From Acorus gramineus (Eukaryota > Streptophyta > Magnoliopsida > Acorales > Acoraceae), in contig CM060856.1 in NCBI GenBank assembly GCA_030737835.1, positions 17,587,116 through 17,651,115 on the forward strand: a stretch of 64,000 bases of DNA, in the 5' to 3' direction. Numbering within the stretch: the first letter of the stretch is position 1; the number at the start of each line of letters is the position of its first letter. Shown here in pieces: positions 1-12,618 of this stretch. The notes beneath the pieces were generated by a model, which saw only the letters and a list, made by a program, of their open reading frames with translations, ran no database searches and was not told the DNA's origin. The translations under genes were made by a program, and so were the position numbers.

Positions 1-99
1 CAACCAAACACAAAATCAGTTTATCCTTATTTATACTCACTTATGCCGGAATAATTGTATACCCAAGAATAAGTCATATTCTGTGTCCAAACGGGGGCC
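1..99. mobile_element. Tourist-like MITE end (PIF/Harbinger type)
   Basis: Read from right to left this piece begins with a GGCCCCCGTTTGG terminus, then an AT-rich subterminal stretch containing AGAATATGACTTATTC and GAGTATAAATAAGG. The same arrangement recurs at 27400. The element continues off the left edge. The GGG/CCC-GTTTGG terminus is typical of Tourist-like MITEs. The flanking duplication cannot be judged because the other end is missing. Confidence 0.5.
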
Positions 100-213
100 T
101 AGAGTTTCAAAAAATATCAAATTTCATCCCGAATATGAGGAATTTGTTCAACTTATCTAAAATGAGGTCGTCATAAAGCAAACAAGAGGGCGATGCAGAT
201 CTAACAGACTTAC

Positions 214-2959
214 CTCATAAGTCATATTATCTGCGTCAATGTTGTCTTGCCCAGAAGCCTGAATATTAGCACAACAAGAATGCCATAATCGTCAAAATTA
301 AACAACAGAATTTATTGGAAGATATGATGGTTCAGAAAGAATTCTACCAAAGCAGGGGCATCCGTAGTGTTGGCTTCTCTGTTCACTGAGGATGATGATG
401 AGGTATTCCCTTGATAAGACACGCCAAAAGAATATTGACAATAGTAGGCAATCATTATATAGTAAAAAATAATATTACATGGACGCAGAAGCTCCATTTT
501 TAATGCATCTAAAGCAATAAATGACAACAAATGAAGATTGAAGAACCATATACCATAAAAAGGAAAGTAACAGTGCCCAATGTTGCTTTTATGTTGTCAG
601 AACCCGTCTATTCCTCATGCACATATACACTCATTTTTATGCAAGAAACAAACTACTGTAACTAACACATGGATAACACCACCTGCGTATATTACTGTAA
701 GTCTGTAACTCTAAGCAATAGTTAACAACAGTTGGATAATCAGATATTATTGAAATGTGAGTAATTGTGCCTACAGCTGAGATGACATTGTACCCTAAAG
801 AAGTAGTGCAGGCTGCTTATAATATGAACTTGAATATGTAACACCAAATGTGGCCAACCAAATGCCAAAGAGAATTCAAAGATCTCTCTCATAGATTTGA
901 ACAAGAGCTTGTGTGCTCAGGCAATCACTTCAGATAATGGTCTCCAATATATGATTAATAGGTCAAACAATCAGTCATATTGCACATACACTAGAAAAAT
1001 CATAGTGCATGTTTTCAAAGCAAAGCAAACCAACCATATGAGGAAAGGTTCAACTGTTAAAAAAAGGGACTACTTTCACAGTGCTATCACACCATGGTAT
1101 TTGTAAATAATTTCATCGTCCATTTACATAAATACGATAATAATCAGTTATCTGTACCTTTATGCATCCAGGATGCAACTAATTACCATGCAATTGTTAT
1201 AAGACATTTTACAACTGAAACGCAGAGAGCATTTGTTCAAATGATACAAAACCCACCCGAAATCAATAGGTTGATGTAGGTAATTTATTCACCAGTTTTG
1301 ATAGAAATTTTTATTACAAATACTAAATTTGTGTGACAGATAAATAAATACATAAAATGGGGTGCCATCACAATAAAGCTATTATCATGCAAGTGGAATC
1401 AAAGCTAGGTATTGCAGGAATAGTCACAGATGTAAATAAACCAAAATCAGTGGGGATTGAAGTTCAATATATATTTTTTTATCAAGATAAATAGAAAGAT
1501 TCATTCTACTCAACAAACACAACCACCCATAAAAAAATCACTACAGTGGTGATTACCAGCTTCAGTTACACTTGGAGCATTATTTTCCTCATCTTGCAAG
1601 GCCCTAGCAATGGCTTCATCTACTTCTAATTGTGTCTGAGGATCCAAAGCATCTGAAGATTCTTTCTGGACAGTATCAGTCTTAGAATTGGTACTTGAAG
1701 AAGCTTTGTCTGAGCCAAGCTGGAGCGAGCTCAATGCACTTTCCTGCAACAGATTCAACAATAAAGATAACCAAGCACATGGCAAGAACCTGAAACAGTA
1801 GATTGGACTTCAGTTTAACAAATTAAGCTTATTTTACATTAGTTCTCGGGGAACCTATGATAGTTGACTACCCTGGATAAAATCTTAATGTCTCACAGAT
1901 GATTACACGACATAAAATTTCAGAATATAAAAATATATCATATTCGAAGTTAACAAAGAATAAGGTAGAACTCCTACTACCAAAAATCATTGATAATATG
2001 GGGTACAATTCTGATGAATGGGCAAAATAAGGGGAAAGTAAGATATATTGCTGACACTTGATCAGGATAACTCTAGCACTTCCCAAGGTACCCACTAGGA
2101 GAAATTGAATTACATTCTTTTACAGAGTACCAAAACAGTGTGTGTGTTTTTTTTTTTTTTTTTTTGGAAAAAAGATAGGTCATTTACTAGCTGAAAAGTC
2201 AAGTAGTAGTATGAACGAAAATAATAACATGTAAACGGAAAAAATCAAGCCAAAGGCACAATCTAATTGACATCAACTATATGACATCTTACACCACTTT
2301 AAATATCTTCGCTTTCAACTTGACCTTGACAAATCAATAAGGCTCAGGATAGTAAATTAGATCTTGCACACAAAAATTCAGTCATGATATTGTGAAACTT
2401 CAACATCTGTTTCTTGATATAATTTTCCAAGCAAACACCTCATCTTCACAATTTGTACATAAATCTCACAACAAGCATTATCAACATTTTATTATGGAAC
2501 ACATTTGGAAATGCCATCTAGAATAGCATGTCATTTAACATAAGTCCTCCTTACTGATCAGCCAATCAACATCGAATCTACAGTTACATTTATTTTTCTA
2601 AACTATCATTTATGATAATCATGTCAACAGAAATGTCATAGGTACACGTTTAAAATTGTGCCTTTCTGTTAGAAGCAAATAGATATTTTTAAACTTCAAT
2701 GTCAAGCAAGCACCAACAAAAATATATGCACTTCTTCACGAATCCAATTGCAAGACCAGAGTTTCAGCACGTGACATGCTTAACTAATCAAACAGAACCT
2801 CACCTGATCCTGGAGAACTTCAGCAAGAGCAAGATCGTCATGATCAATGTAATATCCCTCAAAGTTCTCTTGAACAACGCCAGGGACACCGGAGTTCATA
2901 AAATGGACTTCCACCTGCTGCCCCCCATTGGGCCGGATCTCAACAGTCTCCAACCTCAT
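214..2959 (-). CDS. BIG BROTHER-like RING E3 ubiquitin ligase, N-terminal part (runs off left edge)
   Basis: Four coding exons are visible: 2804-2959, 1557-1743, 348-409 and 214-258. All junctions are GT/AG and the reading phase is kept throughout. The ATG at 2959 has an in-frame stop upstream. Exon 1 gives 52 residues beginning MRLETVEIRPNGGQQ, with the VEVHFMNSGVPGVVQENFEGY-type start seen in plant BIG BROTHER-related proteins. Exon 2 holds an acidic DEAIARALQDEE helix. Exon 4 ends in DNIDADNMTYE, the conserved stretch just before the RING-H2 domain, so the catalytic RING is off the window. Family members are E3 ligases; Arabidopsis BIG BROTHER restricts organ growth. That is family knowledge, and the substrate here is unknown. 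I cannot decide between BB and BB-related. Confidence 0.75.
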
Positions 2960-4959
2960 GATTACCGTCGATGAGACTTAAACACGACCTCTTCCTATTC
3001 CAAAATTTGAGAACACGCAGAATAAGATCCTTAGGGAGGAATACAGCATATTTACATTGAAACTACTCTGTTGTTCTTCTTTTATCAAACCAAACCGAAT
3101 AATAAAATCTAAAGGACTGTTCTACTGTGTGTGAATATTGAGTTCACAAATACAGAGAAAGTTTCAAATTTCAAAAGGCCTTCAATAGTGAACAAATGGT
3201 CCCTCTTGAAAACCATGAATTCTACATGACCAATATATGAAGAAAGAATATGAAATGCCCCAACAGATGAATTAGATCACTGAATTCTTAATTGCACAGA
3301 CTATAAAGACAAAAAACAAAGAAGAGAATTTTAAGGAGAATTTTTTTTTTTTGAAGAAAGTGAACTGCAACTTATGACAATCTTCCTTAAGAAAACAAAA
3401 CATTATGAAAATCAGTTGGGTTGGTTTTATTCAGTGCAAATACAACAGAAACTACATAAGATCTACTCAAATTGAATCTCTTCATGGATTACATGGAAAA
3501 ACAAAAGTACCCAACATGAAAACCTCACCGAATTTGCAAAGAAAGAGAGAGGAGTGAGAGATTCACCTCAGATTGGGCCGGCCATGACTGAGTGTGCGTG
3601 CCAAAGTCTCCGGGTGATATATGGGGTTCTGTTGTCACGTGTGAGGTGAGGAACAGGAAAGCAAAGTGTGTCTGAGTAGACCCCACCAACATCTCTAAAA
3701 TGATTATATATATATATATATATATATATTATATTGTATCTAAAAAAAAATCTAATTTTTTTTTTTAAGTTGATGTAGGCTTGCAGCTACGCTGATTATA
3801 TTAATTGAATAACACAAAGATCCAAAAAGAAATACAAATTAAACAAAACAAAAAGAAAGGATAAACCTGAATAGGAGATCCATTCAAAGACCCCATGCTC
3901 AAATGAAGATATATTCAAAATCTATAAATTAGTAGATATTATTATTCATATCAAGATATTGGCAAAAATATATGAATTTAACATAAATTTTAAAGAATTT
4001 ATGTCTCTTTTTTTCTATTGTTGCGGAAAAAAAACTTTTATAAGATAAGTTAACAGATTTAGTTTGGATAGCGACATAAATTTGATAAATATAACAATTG
4101 AATAAATCATTTTTTATTATGTTATAAAAAATATTTTTTGTTGTGTGATTGACCATGGATAAATTTTTGAACAAAAGGTAAACGTTGTATTACGATTAAG
4201 GAAAGACTGTAGATAAGCTGTGGATAAAAGATAGACAAGATGTGGATAAGAATTTATGAAAAATAAAAAATAAATTAATTTATTGGTTATTTGATAATAG
4301 GTGATATAACATATGAGTCTCATCTATTTTGATTGCTCTCATGAATTAGAATAGGTATGACCAAAATTTGTTCATAAAAAAAAAACATGAGTCTCGTTAT
4401 ATTAGTGGAATAGACTGAATGTAATAATACAATTTTAAGGGAGATCTGAAATATCATTATCAGTTTTTTCTCACTTATTCAAACACAACGGCACCCATAA
4501 ATTATTTGGAAACACACAGCTTTTCACTTTCTTGGCGCTACTATACTCAGTTTTTTTACAGTTCAAAATACAGTCTTATAAAAATGATTAAGTCTAACAT
4601 TTTTCAAGTTTTTTTAGATTTATTTTATATTATTTTACATTTACTCTCTTATCCAAACAAGAGCTTAATCTCTCATAATATTTTGAAAAATTATCTAAAT
4701 TTAACATGTACAAGAGATTATATTATTTTAAAAAGATCTAAATAATTTCTTAATTTTTTTTTCCTGCCTAATCTACAGACACAGCTGCCATTGCATTGAA
4801 ATTTCTTACCCTCTCCAAATGCATTGAAGCCTCCCCCAACAATGGCATTGACCACTAATCAAAAGAAACGCGTCTTAAGTATTGACTGAGTCAGTTCCAT
4901 GCACGTGCGAGAACTTTCATTATTGATGGAAAATCACGGGACCACCATTCCACCGATAG
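2960..4959. other. Upstream region of the BIG BROTHER-like gene, no gene seen
   Basis: This is AT-rich DNA with a pure TA microsatellite at about 3706-3730 and short homopolymer runs. It probably contains the leader intron and promoter of the minus-strand gene. No coding sequence is recognisable on either strand. Confidence 0.6.
3568..3585 (-). promoter_or_regulatory. Probable 5' leader splice donor and five-codon uORF of the BIG BROTHER-like gene
   Basis: On the minus strand a short frame ATG-GCC-GGC-CCA-ATC-TGA (Met-Ala-Gly-Pro-Ile-stop) ends one base before a good donor, GAG/GTGAAT, at 3566. A non-coding first exon here, spliced to an acceptor just above 2959, would give a leader intron of about 560 bases. 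This is inference from splice signals only. Confidence 0.3.
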
Positions 4960-5409
4960 CCGGCTTGGCTTGACTCGTTCGAATTCGTTAGATTAGATAA
5001 ATCAGTCCGTGTTTGAATATTTTTTTAAAACTTGATTGTAAACGAGTTGAGCCAGAGCTAATATGGCCTTATTTCAAATATAATTGTTTAGTGATAATTT
5101 TTTAATATAATTATTTATTTTTGACATGTTATCTGTTTTCTACATGTTTTAATTGTTAAACGAGTTTTTTTTTAGTTAAATGAGAGCTAAATAAGTTTTT
5201 TTTTAACTAAACAAGCTCGAATTTGAGCTTTGCTTCGAGCTTGCACTCGAAACGAGTCGAGGAGAGCTTTTATCGAGTTTTTCATCACTCAAATGAGTCA
5301 AGCTTGAACACAAAATTAAACTCGATCCTGAATTGAGCCAAACCTAATTATAAATGAATCAAGCTTGAACATGTCAAAATTTGACTTGCTCGACTCATTT
5401 ATCACCTCT
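4960..5409. mobile_element. GCTCG/GAGCC-rich non-autonomous hAT-like repeat, copy 1
   Basis: The segment alternates GAGCTCG-type and AAGCTTGAACA words (e.g. AACGAGTTGAGCC, AAACTCGATCC) and ends GCTCGACTCATTTATCACC. The same vocabulary recurs at 32762-33210. Such GCTCG-rich repeats in plants are commonly non-autonomous hAT elements. The left end is degenerate and I find no target duplication, so the class is tentative. Confidence 0.4.
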
Positions 5410-5853
5410 ATCCACTAGCATTTGGAGTTTTATGAATCATGAGATGCTATGCTATGTATGTGTGGGTCTCACAGGAAAAAAAAGAAAAGAAAAAAAGAAC
5501 GGCTAGAAATCGATCCGCCAGCTGTAGGTTTGATCTGCACCGTCCGCAACTTATCAAATCTCTCTCTCTCTCCATATAATATATATATATATACACACAC
5601 ACATCACATTAAAAGCCAAGATGACAGAAGGAAAATCAACATCCCAACAACAGTAGTTCGTTTGATGCATTTGCGGACCAACTGAAGTTACTGTCATGAC
5701 ATCATATTATGGTTTGATCACGAGAACCATATATTAAACAACACGTTGTTTGAAAGTCTATATCAGTCGCCTCCCACTTGTCGTTTCTTCGACAATGAGC
5801 GAAGAAGTTTCCAAAGAATGCTTAGATCCATAAAATCAGTGGATGTATTATGT
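5410..5853. other. Intergenic DNA, no gene seen
   Basis: This holds short A-, CT- and TA/CA-rich runs around 5475-5605 and nothing recognisable as coding or RNA. Confidence 0.5.
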
Positions 5854-5862
5854 AATTTTTTA

Positions 5863-6155
5863 GATAATGTTACTCACAATTTTTTTTTTTTAATTTATAC
5901 GTGTTTTAAATATTTTAAAAATGATATACTTTAAATAATGAAGCATATATTTTTATAACAAATGAAGCATATGTTTTAATGAATTGTATAAATATATTTA
6001 TAGAAAATATAAAAAAATTTATTGAAGCATATAATTCGTTAATATGAGTACTTGTTTTGTTGATTTTCTATCGACGCATATAAAATTGAAATTAGGGTTG
6101 AAAAAAAAACTGTGTAACAACACTCAATTTTAAAATAAAAGCTGTGTAACAACAC
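5863..6155. mobile_element. MULE-type MITE, family M1, copy 1 (complete)
   Basis: This 293-bp AT-rich element is flanked by the 9-bp direct repeat AATTTTTTA (5854-5862 and 6156-6164). It starts GATAATGTTAC and ends with CTGTGTAACAACAC, giving weak terminal inverted repeats. Internal landmarks shared with the other copies are ATGAATTGTATA, GAAGCATATA and TTGATTTTCTATCGACGCATAT. A 9-bp duplication points to the Mutator superfamily. Its right part is also included in the 3.1-kb tandem duplication. Confidence 0.65.
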
Positions 6156-6528
6156 AATTTTTTAAGGAATGCTTAGATCTCAGGAAAAAAAAGAAAAAGA
6201 AATGGTGTACCAATTACCATGCATCTAGAGTTTCTGGAAATAATGATTGTGTTTTAGACGTTGAAGAAAAAAAGACGTTAAAATATTCAATCCATTTTGC
6301 AGTTTGATTTGCAGTCTCATACACTATCATTTTTTTTTTTTTTTAAATATACTATTGTATCTCGATATGTATTTTTGTATAACAATATATATTTCAATAA
6401 AAATATATATAATTTAAAAAAACAGAGAAAAATTCCATGAACTATAAATGGGATCGTACAATATGCTAAAAATATCATTTTTTTTTTAAAAAAAAATAAT
6501 AATGAAATCTAACGAGTCAGTGGTTTGT

Positions 6529-7177
6529 GCCATAGTTCCGGCCCATGTCTTATACGGGTGCTTGGGCCTTTATAGGCATCTAGGCGCGCTCGGGCCATCT
6601 TGACATATGGCCACTATCTAGGCTCACTTGTAAAAAGGTCCCCCAAAAGGCCTGAGGCCCAACCCGGACCACTCGCGGGGCCTTGCCGGCCCAGCCATTT
6701 TCAGGGAGGGTCGGGCCCTGCACGTAGGCCCGTCCAAACTGGTTCGTAGGCCTGTGGAGGAAATATAATAAATGAGTCACATATAATTTTTATTTGAATT
6801 ATGATTAAATTATGCAAATTATTAAGATTCTTTTATGTGTCAACTTAGTTAGGTACATATAGTTATTTAATTTTTCAAGTAATTAGTATTTTTTTTAAAA
6901 AAATTCAATAAATATTTTTTTTCAATATTATATTTTTAATTTTGTGTTATTTTAGCACATATATAGCATGGACAATTTGAAATTAAAAAATAAAATAAAT
7001 AAGATGTTTAAAATCTGGGCCCGCAGGCCCGCTTGTGGGTCCGAATCAGACCCGTTCATGTTTGGGCCCGTGGGCAGGGCGTGGGCCTTTTTTGGCTACA
7101 GGCCATCCCGACCCAGGCCTGTGGGCTTGGGCCTTGTTTGCCTATGCCTAATTGTAACGTTGAACGCCATAAAACTA
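6529..7177. mobile_element. GGCCC-rich non-autonomous element, hAT-like, in copy A
   Basis: The 649-bp segment is bounded by the 8-bp direct repeat TGGTTTGT (6521-6528 and 7178-7185). Both ends carry GGGCC-rich subterminal blocks with an AT-rich centre. The left has GCTTGGGCCTTTATAGGC; the right, read on the other strand, has GCATAGGCAAACAAGGCCC. Terminal inverted repeats are poor. An 8-bp duplication and GGCC-rich ends suggest hAT. Confidence 0.5.
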
Positions 7178-8104
7178 TGGTTTGTATTAAGGGTGGCTAT
7201 ATTTGAGCACCTTTAAATTGTAAGTAAGTATCACATTTTTATAACTTAATTTATAAGTCTCTTATATATTAACCCCATATTCAAACAATAAATAAGCCCC
7301 TCTCACATTAAACCCTATCTCTCACCGTTCGAGAATTCTGACAAAAAAAATTAATGTAAATATAACGGGAGTATGAGAATCCATTGTTCATACACAAATT
7401 CACACAAATGCTCAAAACCCTAAATCCTAAAAAAAATAAAAATTCAAACCCTACACAAACCAATATCAATAGAAACCCTAGATAAATTATGTATCTCATT
7501 ATTTGGTGAAGAAAAAGTCATGCCTAATAACAAAATAAAAAAAATCTTCGCCTCGTCTTCTTTCTCAAGAAGGAAGAATATAAAATTAAGAATTTATAAA
7601 TAAATAAACAAATTTATATGAGATGGGGGCATGCTTATTAAAAGAATATTAACTAAAGATTTTACTAAAAAGTTCGATGGGCTTACTTATTGGGACGTGT
7701 ATTTATTAGAAAAAATTAAATAGATCTTTAACAATAAAATTTATTTAAGAAAAACTTACTTACAATTTAGAGATACTAAAAAAGAACTACCTTGATATCA
7801 AAGATCGGTTTCTATCCCGATATACAATTAACCCATCAGTTATCTAAAATTGTTCCAGGCCCTACTTCGCTGGGAGACAACATGGTTCAATGCAAGAAAA
7901 CATGTGAACAATGAACATCACATTTGAAGGACCCACAGATTCTACATCTCTAGCTAACAAGGATCATCATCACATTTTAATAGACGGTCTTTGAGACTAG
8001 CAATACATACTTCAAATTAATTTTTTTTTTGTCATCTCCATTTCATTTAGTAAATTAGACAATATTTGAATTGGGGTGAAAATAAAAATATATAACTTAG
8101 TTAG

Positions 8105-8900
8105 TATAGAGGGGGGATTTTGCGCTATTTCTAAGGGCGCCATGTATATCAGAAAACCGGATAAACGGGTAGTGTGACTCGGCCCATGTTAGAATCGAGT
8201 AGTCTTAAGCTAGAGAAAAGGAGGCAGGATGGCTTGACAACAGAGTCCTGTTTGGGGATCACCTAGCCTGAGTAAGGTACTTTGGGTTGAGTCTCCTCTG
8301 CCATGAGCATTATGGCGAGAAGGCCACAGCTGCGACCAGACCAACACCTTCCCAAGGATGACTGAGGCCGGTTGACCAAGCTAGCCACTCATACCCAACA
8401 TGATCGTTGGGGTGCACCACCTTGACCTGGGTTCGGACCCGGCCTTAATCAGAGGAGGAAAGCGACCGCTAACCACAAGGTGTGGTCAGGGCTACTCTGC
8501 TCCGCCGAATTGGCAAAGATGTGTTCTGACCCCGACAAACCGCCTGCCATTGTTGTTGCGGTCATAGTTAGGGCATATGAGAGGGCTTCACGTGGCTACG
8601 ACTGTACGACATCATAACAAACCCCCAATCTCAAATCCTATGGAATCTTACATGTTAGAAGATTCCAATCGGGACAAGGGGATGTCTGGAGAGAAGAAGA
8701 GGGAGGACATTCACGAGTAAGCAATTCTAATTCTAGAGTTTTCATCTTCTTATCCACTTCATCATCTCCACTCCATTGACTTAAGCGTCGGAGTCCCTTT
8801 GGCTGGCACCATACCGGTGTCCCTTAGGCTCTTTTGGTGCAGGATCTCAGGTTCGATGACCCGGACTTTCACCTGGGGGCAGACCTCTGACCCGACAGGT
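8105..8900. mobile_element. LTR-retrotransposon-derived segment in copy A (fossil)
   Basis: This GC-richer non-coding block stands out from its AT-rich surroundings. It has phrases such as GACTTAAGCGTCGGAGTCCC and TTTTGGTGCAGGATCTCAGG that I associate with LTRs of plant Gypsy-like or TRIM/LARD elements. No gag-pol coding remains and I could not fix both termini. It is an old, broken remnant. Confidence 0.4.
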
Positions 8901-9045
8901 CTTATTGAAGGAAAACACCACCTTCAGTTAGTATGGATGTGATGTTGTGAACCCTTTTTAAAATAAAATTAAAAATCTTACTTGACCAAAAATAAGGATA
9001 AGACATGAAGAATATATTTTATTAAATTTAATTTTTCAACCATAG

Positions 9046-9050
<5 letters not shown>

Positions 9051-9094
<44 letters not shown>
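9051..9094. repeat. TA microsatellite between the two duplicate copies
   Basis: This is a pure (TA)n tract of about 44 bases. It sits exactly at the junction of copies A and B. A shorter TA tract follows copy B at 12166-12181. Confidence 0.95.
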
Positions 9095-9097
<3 letters not shown>

Positions 9098-9686
9098 GAA
9101 GTATATATTTTTATAACAAATGAAGCATATGTTTTAATGAATTGTATAAATATATTTATAGAAAATATAAAAAAAAATTATTGAAGCATATAATTCGTTA
9201 ATATGAGTACTTGTTTTGTTGATTTTCTATCGACGCATATAAAATTGAAATTAGGGTTGAAAAAAAAACTGTGTAACAACACTCAATTTTAAAATAAAAG
9301 CTGTGTAACAACACAATTTTTTAAGGAATGCTTAGATCTCAGGAAAAAAAAGAAAAAGAAATGGTGTACCAATTACCATGCATCTAAGAGTTTCTGGAAA
9401 TAATGATTGTGTTTTGGATGTTGAAGAAAAAAAGATGTTAAAATATTCAATCCATTTTGCAGTTTGATTTGCAGTCCCATACACTATTATTTTTTAAAAA
9501 AAATATACTATTATATCTCGATATGTATTTCTGTATAACAATATATATTTCAATAAAAATATATATAATTTAAAAAAACAGAGAAAAATTGCATGAACTA
9601 TAAATGGGATCGTACAATATGCTAAAAATATCATTTTTCAAATAATAATAATAATAATAATGAAATCTAACGAGTCAGTGGTTTGT

Positions 9687-10335
9687 GCCATAGTTCCGGC
9701 CCATGTCTTATACGGGTGCTTGGGCCTTTATAGGCATCTAGGCGCGCTCGGGCCATCTTGACATATGGCCACTATCTAGGCTCACTTGTAAAAAGGTCCC
9801 CCAAAAGGCCTGAGGCCCAACCCGGACCACTCGCGGGGCCTTGCCGGCCCAGCCATTTTCAGGGAGGGTCGGGCCCTGCACGTAGGCTCGTCCAAACTGG
9901 TTCGTAGGCCTGTGGGGCAATATAATAAATAAGTCACATATAATTTTTATTTAAATTATAATTGAATTATGCAAATTATTAAGATTCTTTTACGTGTCAA
10001 CTTAGTTAGGTACATATAGTTATTTAATTTTTCAAGTAATTAGTATTTAAAAAAAAAAATTCAATAAATATTTTTTTTCAATATTATATTTTCAATTTTG
10101 TGTTATTTTAGCACATATATAGCATGGACAACTTGAAATTAAAAAATAAAATAAATAAGATGTTTAAAATCTGGGCCCGCAGACCCGCTCGTGGGTCCGA
10201 ATCAGACCCGTTCATGTTTGGGCCCGTGGGCAGGGCGTGGGCCTTTTTTTTGGCTGCGGGCCATCCTGGCCCAGGCCTGTGGGCTTGGGCCTTGTTTGCC
10301 TATGCCTAATTGTAACGCTGAACGCCATAAAACTA
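9687..10335. mobile_element. GGCCC-rich non-autonomous element in copy B
   Basis: This is the counterpart of 6529-7177, with the same TGGTTTGT flanks at 9679-9686 and 10336-10343. It was copied with the tandem duplication rather than by a second insertion. Confidence 0.5.
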
Positions 10336-11244
10336 TGGTTTGTATCAAAGGTGGCTATATTTGAGCACCTTTAAATTGTAAGTAAGTCTCACATTTTCAA
10401 AACTTAATTTATAAGTCTCTTATATATTAACCCCATATTCAAACAATAAATAAGCCCCTCTCACATTAAACTCTATCTCTCACCGTTCGAGAATTCTGAC
10501 AAAAAAAATTAATGTAAATATAACGGGAATATGAGAATCCATTGTTCATACACAAATTCACACAAATGCTCAAAACCCTAAATCCTAAAAAAAATAAAAA
10601 TTCAAACCCTACACAAACCAATATCAATAGAAACCCTAGATAAATTATGTATCTCATTATTTGGTGAAGAAAAAGTCATGCCTAATAACAAAATAAAAAA
10701 ATATCTTCGCCTCATCTTCTTTCTCAAGAAGGAAGAATATAAAATTAAGAATTTATAAATAAATAAACAAATTTATATGAGATGGGAGCATGCTTATTAA
10801 AAGAATATTAACTAAAGATTTTACTAAAAAGTTCAGTGGACTTACTTATTGGGACGTGTATTTATTAAAAAAAAATTAAATAGATCTTTAACAATAAAAT
10901 TTATTTAAGAAAAACTTACTTACAATTTAGAGAAACTAAAAAACTTATTTATATCCCGATATACAATTAACCCATCAGTTATCTAAAATTGTTCCAGGCC
11001 CTACTTCGCTGGGAGACAACATGGTTCAATGCAAGAAAACATGTGAACAATGAACATCACATTTGAAGGGCCCACAGATTCTACATCTCTAGCTAACAAG
11101 GATCATCATCACATTTTAATAGACGGTCTTTGAGACTAGCAATACATACCTCAAATTAATTTTTTTTTTTGTCATCTCCATTTCATTTAGTAAATTAGAC
11201 AATATTTGAATTGGGGTGAAAATAAAAATATATAACTTAGTTAG

Positions 11245-12020
11245 TATAGAGGGGGGATTTTGCGCTATTTCTGAGGGCGCCATGTATCTCAGAAAACCGG
11301 ATAAACGGGTAGTGTAACTCGGCCCATGTTAGAATCGAGTAGTCTTAAGCCAGAGAAAAGGAGGCAGGATGGCTTGACAACAGAGTCCTGTTTGGGGATC
11401 ACCTAGCCTGAGTAAGATACTTTGGGTTGAGTCTCCTCTGCCATGAGCATTATGGTGAGAAGGCCACAGCTGCGACCAGACCAACACCTTCCCAAGGATG
11501 ACCGAGGCCGGTTGACCAAGCTAGCCACTCATATCCAACATGATCGTTGGGGTGCACCACCTTGATCTAGGTTCGGACCCGACCTTAATCAGAGGAGGAA
11601 AGCGACCGCTAACCACAAGATGTGTCATGACCCCGACAAACCGCCTGCCATTGTTGTTGCGGTCATGGTTAGGGCTTATGAGAGGGCTTCACGTGGCTAC
11701 GACTGTACGACATCATAACAAACCCCCAATCTCAAATCCTATGGAATCTTACGTGTTAGAAGATTCCAATCGGGACAAGGGGATGTCTGGAGAGGAGAAG
11801 AGGGAGGACATTCACGAGTAAGCAATTCTAATTCTAGAGTTTTCATCTTCTTATCCACTTCATCATCTCCACTCCTTACTCCACTGACTTAAGCGTCGGA
11901 GTCCCTTTGGCTGGCACCATACCGGTGTCCCTTAGGCTCTTTTGGTGCAGGATCTCAGGTTCGATGACCCGGACTTTCACCTGGGGGCAGACCTCTGACC
12001 CGACAGCTCTTATTGAAGGA
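11245..12020. mobile_element. LTR-retrotransposon-derived segment in copy B (fossil)
   Basis: This is the counterpart of about 8105-8900, duplicated with its host unit. It is non-coding and broken. Confidence 0.4.
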
Positions 12021-12233
12021 AAACACCACCTTCAGTTAGTATGGATGTGATGTTGTGAACCCTTTTTAAAATAAAATTAAAAATTAAAAATCTTACTTGA
12101 CCAAAAATAAGGATAAGACATGAAGAATATATTTCATTAAATTTAATTTTTCAACCATAGTAAATATATATATATATATATACCTCTAGCATATGCGATG
12201 GATGGGACTCTGGATCATACATAGGGCTGTGAG

Positions 12234-12618
12234 GTCACATGAGAGAGGTTGGGTTGGACAAGATGCCAAGAGCACGATAAACTCAATAAGGGGTGAGGGT
12301 GAAGTGAAGTTAGACCCATTGTTTAGTATCACATCATCCAACAATAAGAGGAATTCTTATTAGATTCATTATCTGTTTTTAATGTAGGAGGAATCCCGTA
12401 GGCTTTGATTTTGTTTTTTGGTTACATGGGGACATGTGGTCTCATGGGAAGGGCTGGGCTAAATAAGAGGCCAAGGGCCCACTAAACTCAATGAGGGGTG
12501 AGGGTGAAGTGAAGTCAAACCCATTGTTTAATCTCGCATCATCTAACAATAAGAGAGATTCTTATTAGACTTTAATGTAGGAGGAATCCTGTAGGCTTTG
12601 ATTGTGTTTTTTGGTTGT
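12234..12618. repeat. Tandem pair of ~190-bp units
   Basis: Units 12234-12422 and 12433-12618 share AACTCAATRAGGGGTGAGGG, CCCATTGTTTA, CAATAAGAG and TAGGAGGAATCC..GTAGGCTTTGATT in the same order at an offset of about 200 bases. I do not recognise the family. Confidence 0.8.

Larger units (their letters stand above)
5937..9050. repeat. Copy A of a ~3.1-kb tandem duplication
   Basis: The segment from AATGAAGCATATATTTTTATAAC to TTTTTCAACCATAGTAAAT is repeated almost base for base at 9095-12165. It contains the right three quarters of a MULE-type MITE, a GGCCC-rich element (6529-7177), an AT-rich stretch with scattered AAACCCTA words near 7380-7480, and an LTR-like GC-richer segment (about 8105-8900). 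I find no gene in it. The short open frames in the GGCCC block are compositional. Confidence 0.9.
9095..12165. repeat. Copy B of the ~3.1-kb tandem duplication
   Basis: It is collinear with 5937-9050, with scattered substitutions and small indels. The largest difference I saw is a loss of roughly 35-40 bases near 11620 relative to copy A at about 8483-8523. It starts inside the MITE that is complete in copy A, so copy A keeps the ancestral left border. It contains no gene. Confidence 0.9.

Noticed and set aside
6580-7216. Open frames in the GGCCC-rich block, repeated in the second copy
   Set aside because: They are produced by GC-rich repeat composition. They are identical in both copies only because of the recent duplication, with no known domain.
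7380-7480. Telomere-like AAACCCTA words, also at about 10540-10640
   Set aside because: There are only a few scattered, non-tandem heptamers, consistent with chance in AT-rich DNA or common leader motifs.
12234-12618. Possible CRISPR-like or satellite array
   Set aside because: There are only two ~190-bp units with no spacers, so it is an ordinary local duplication in a eukaryotic genome.
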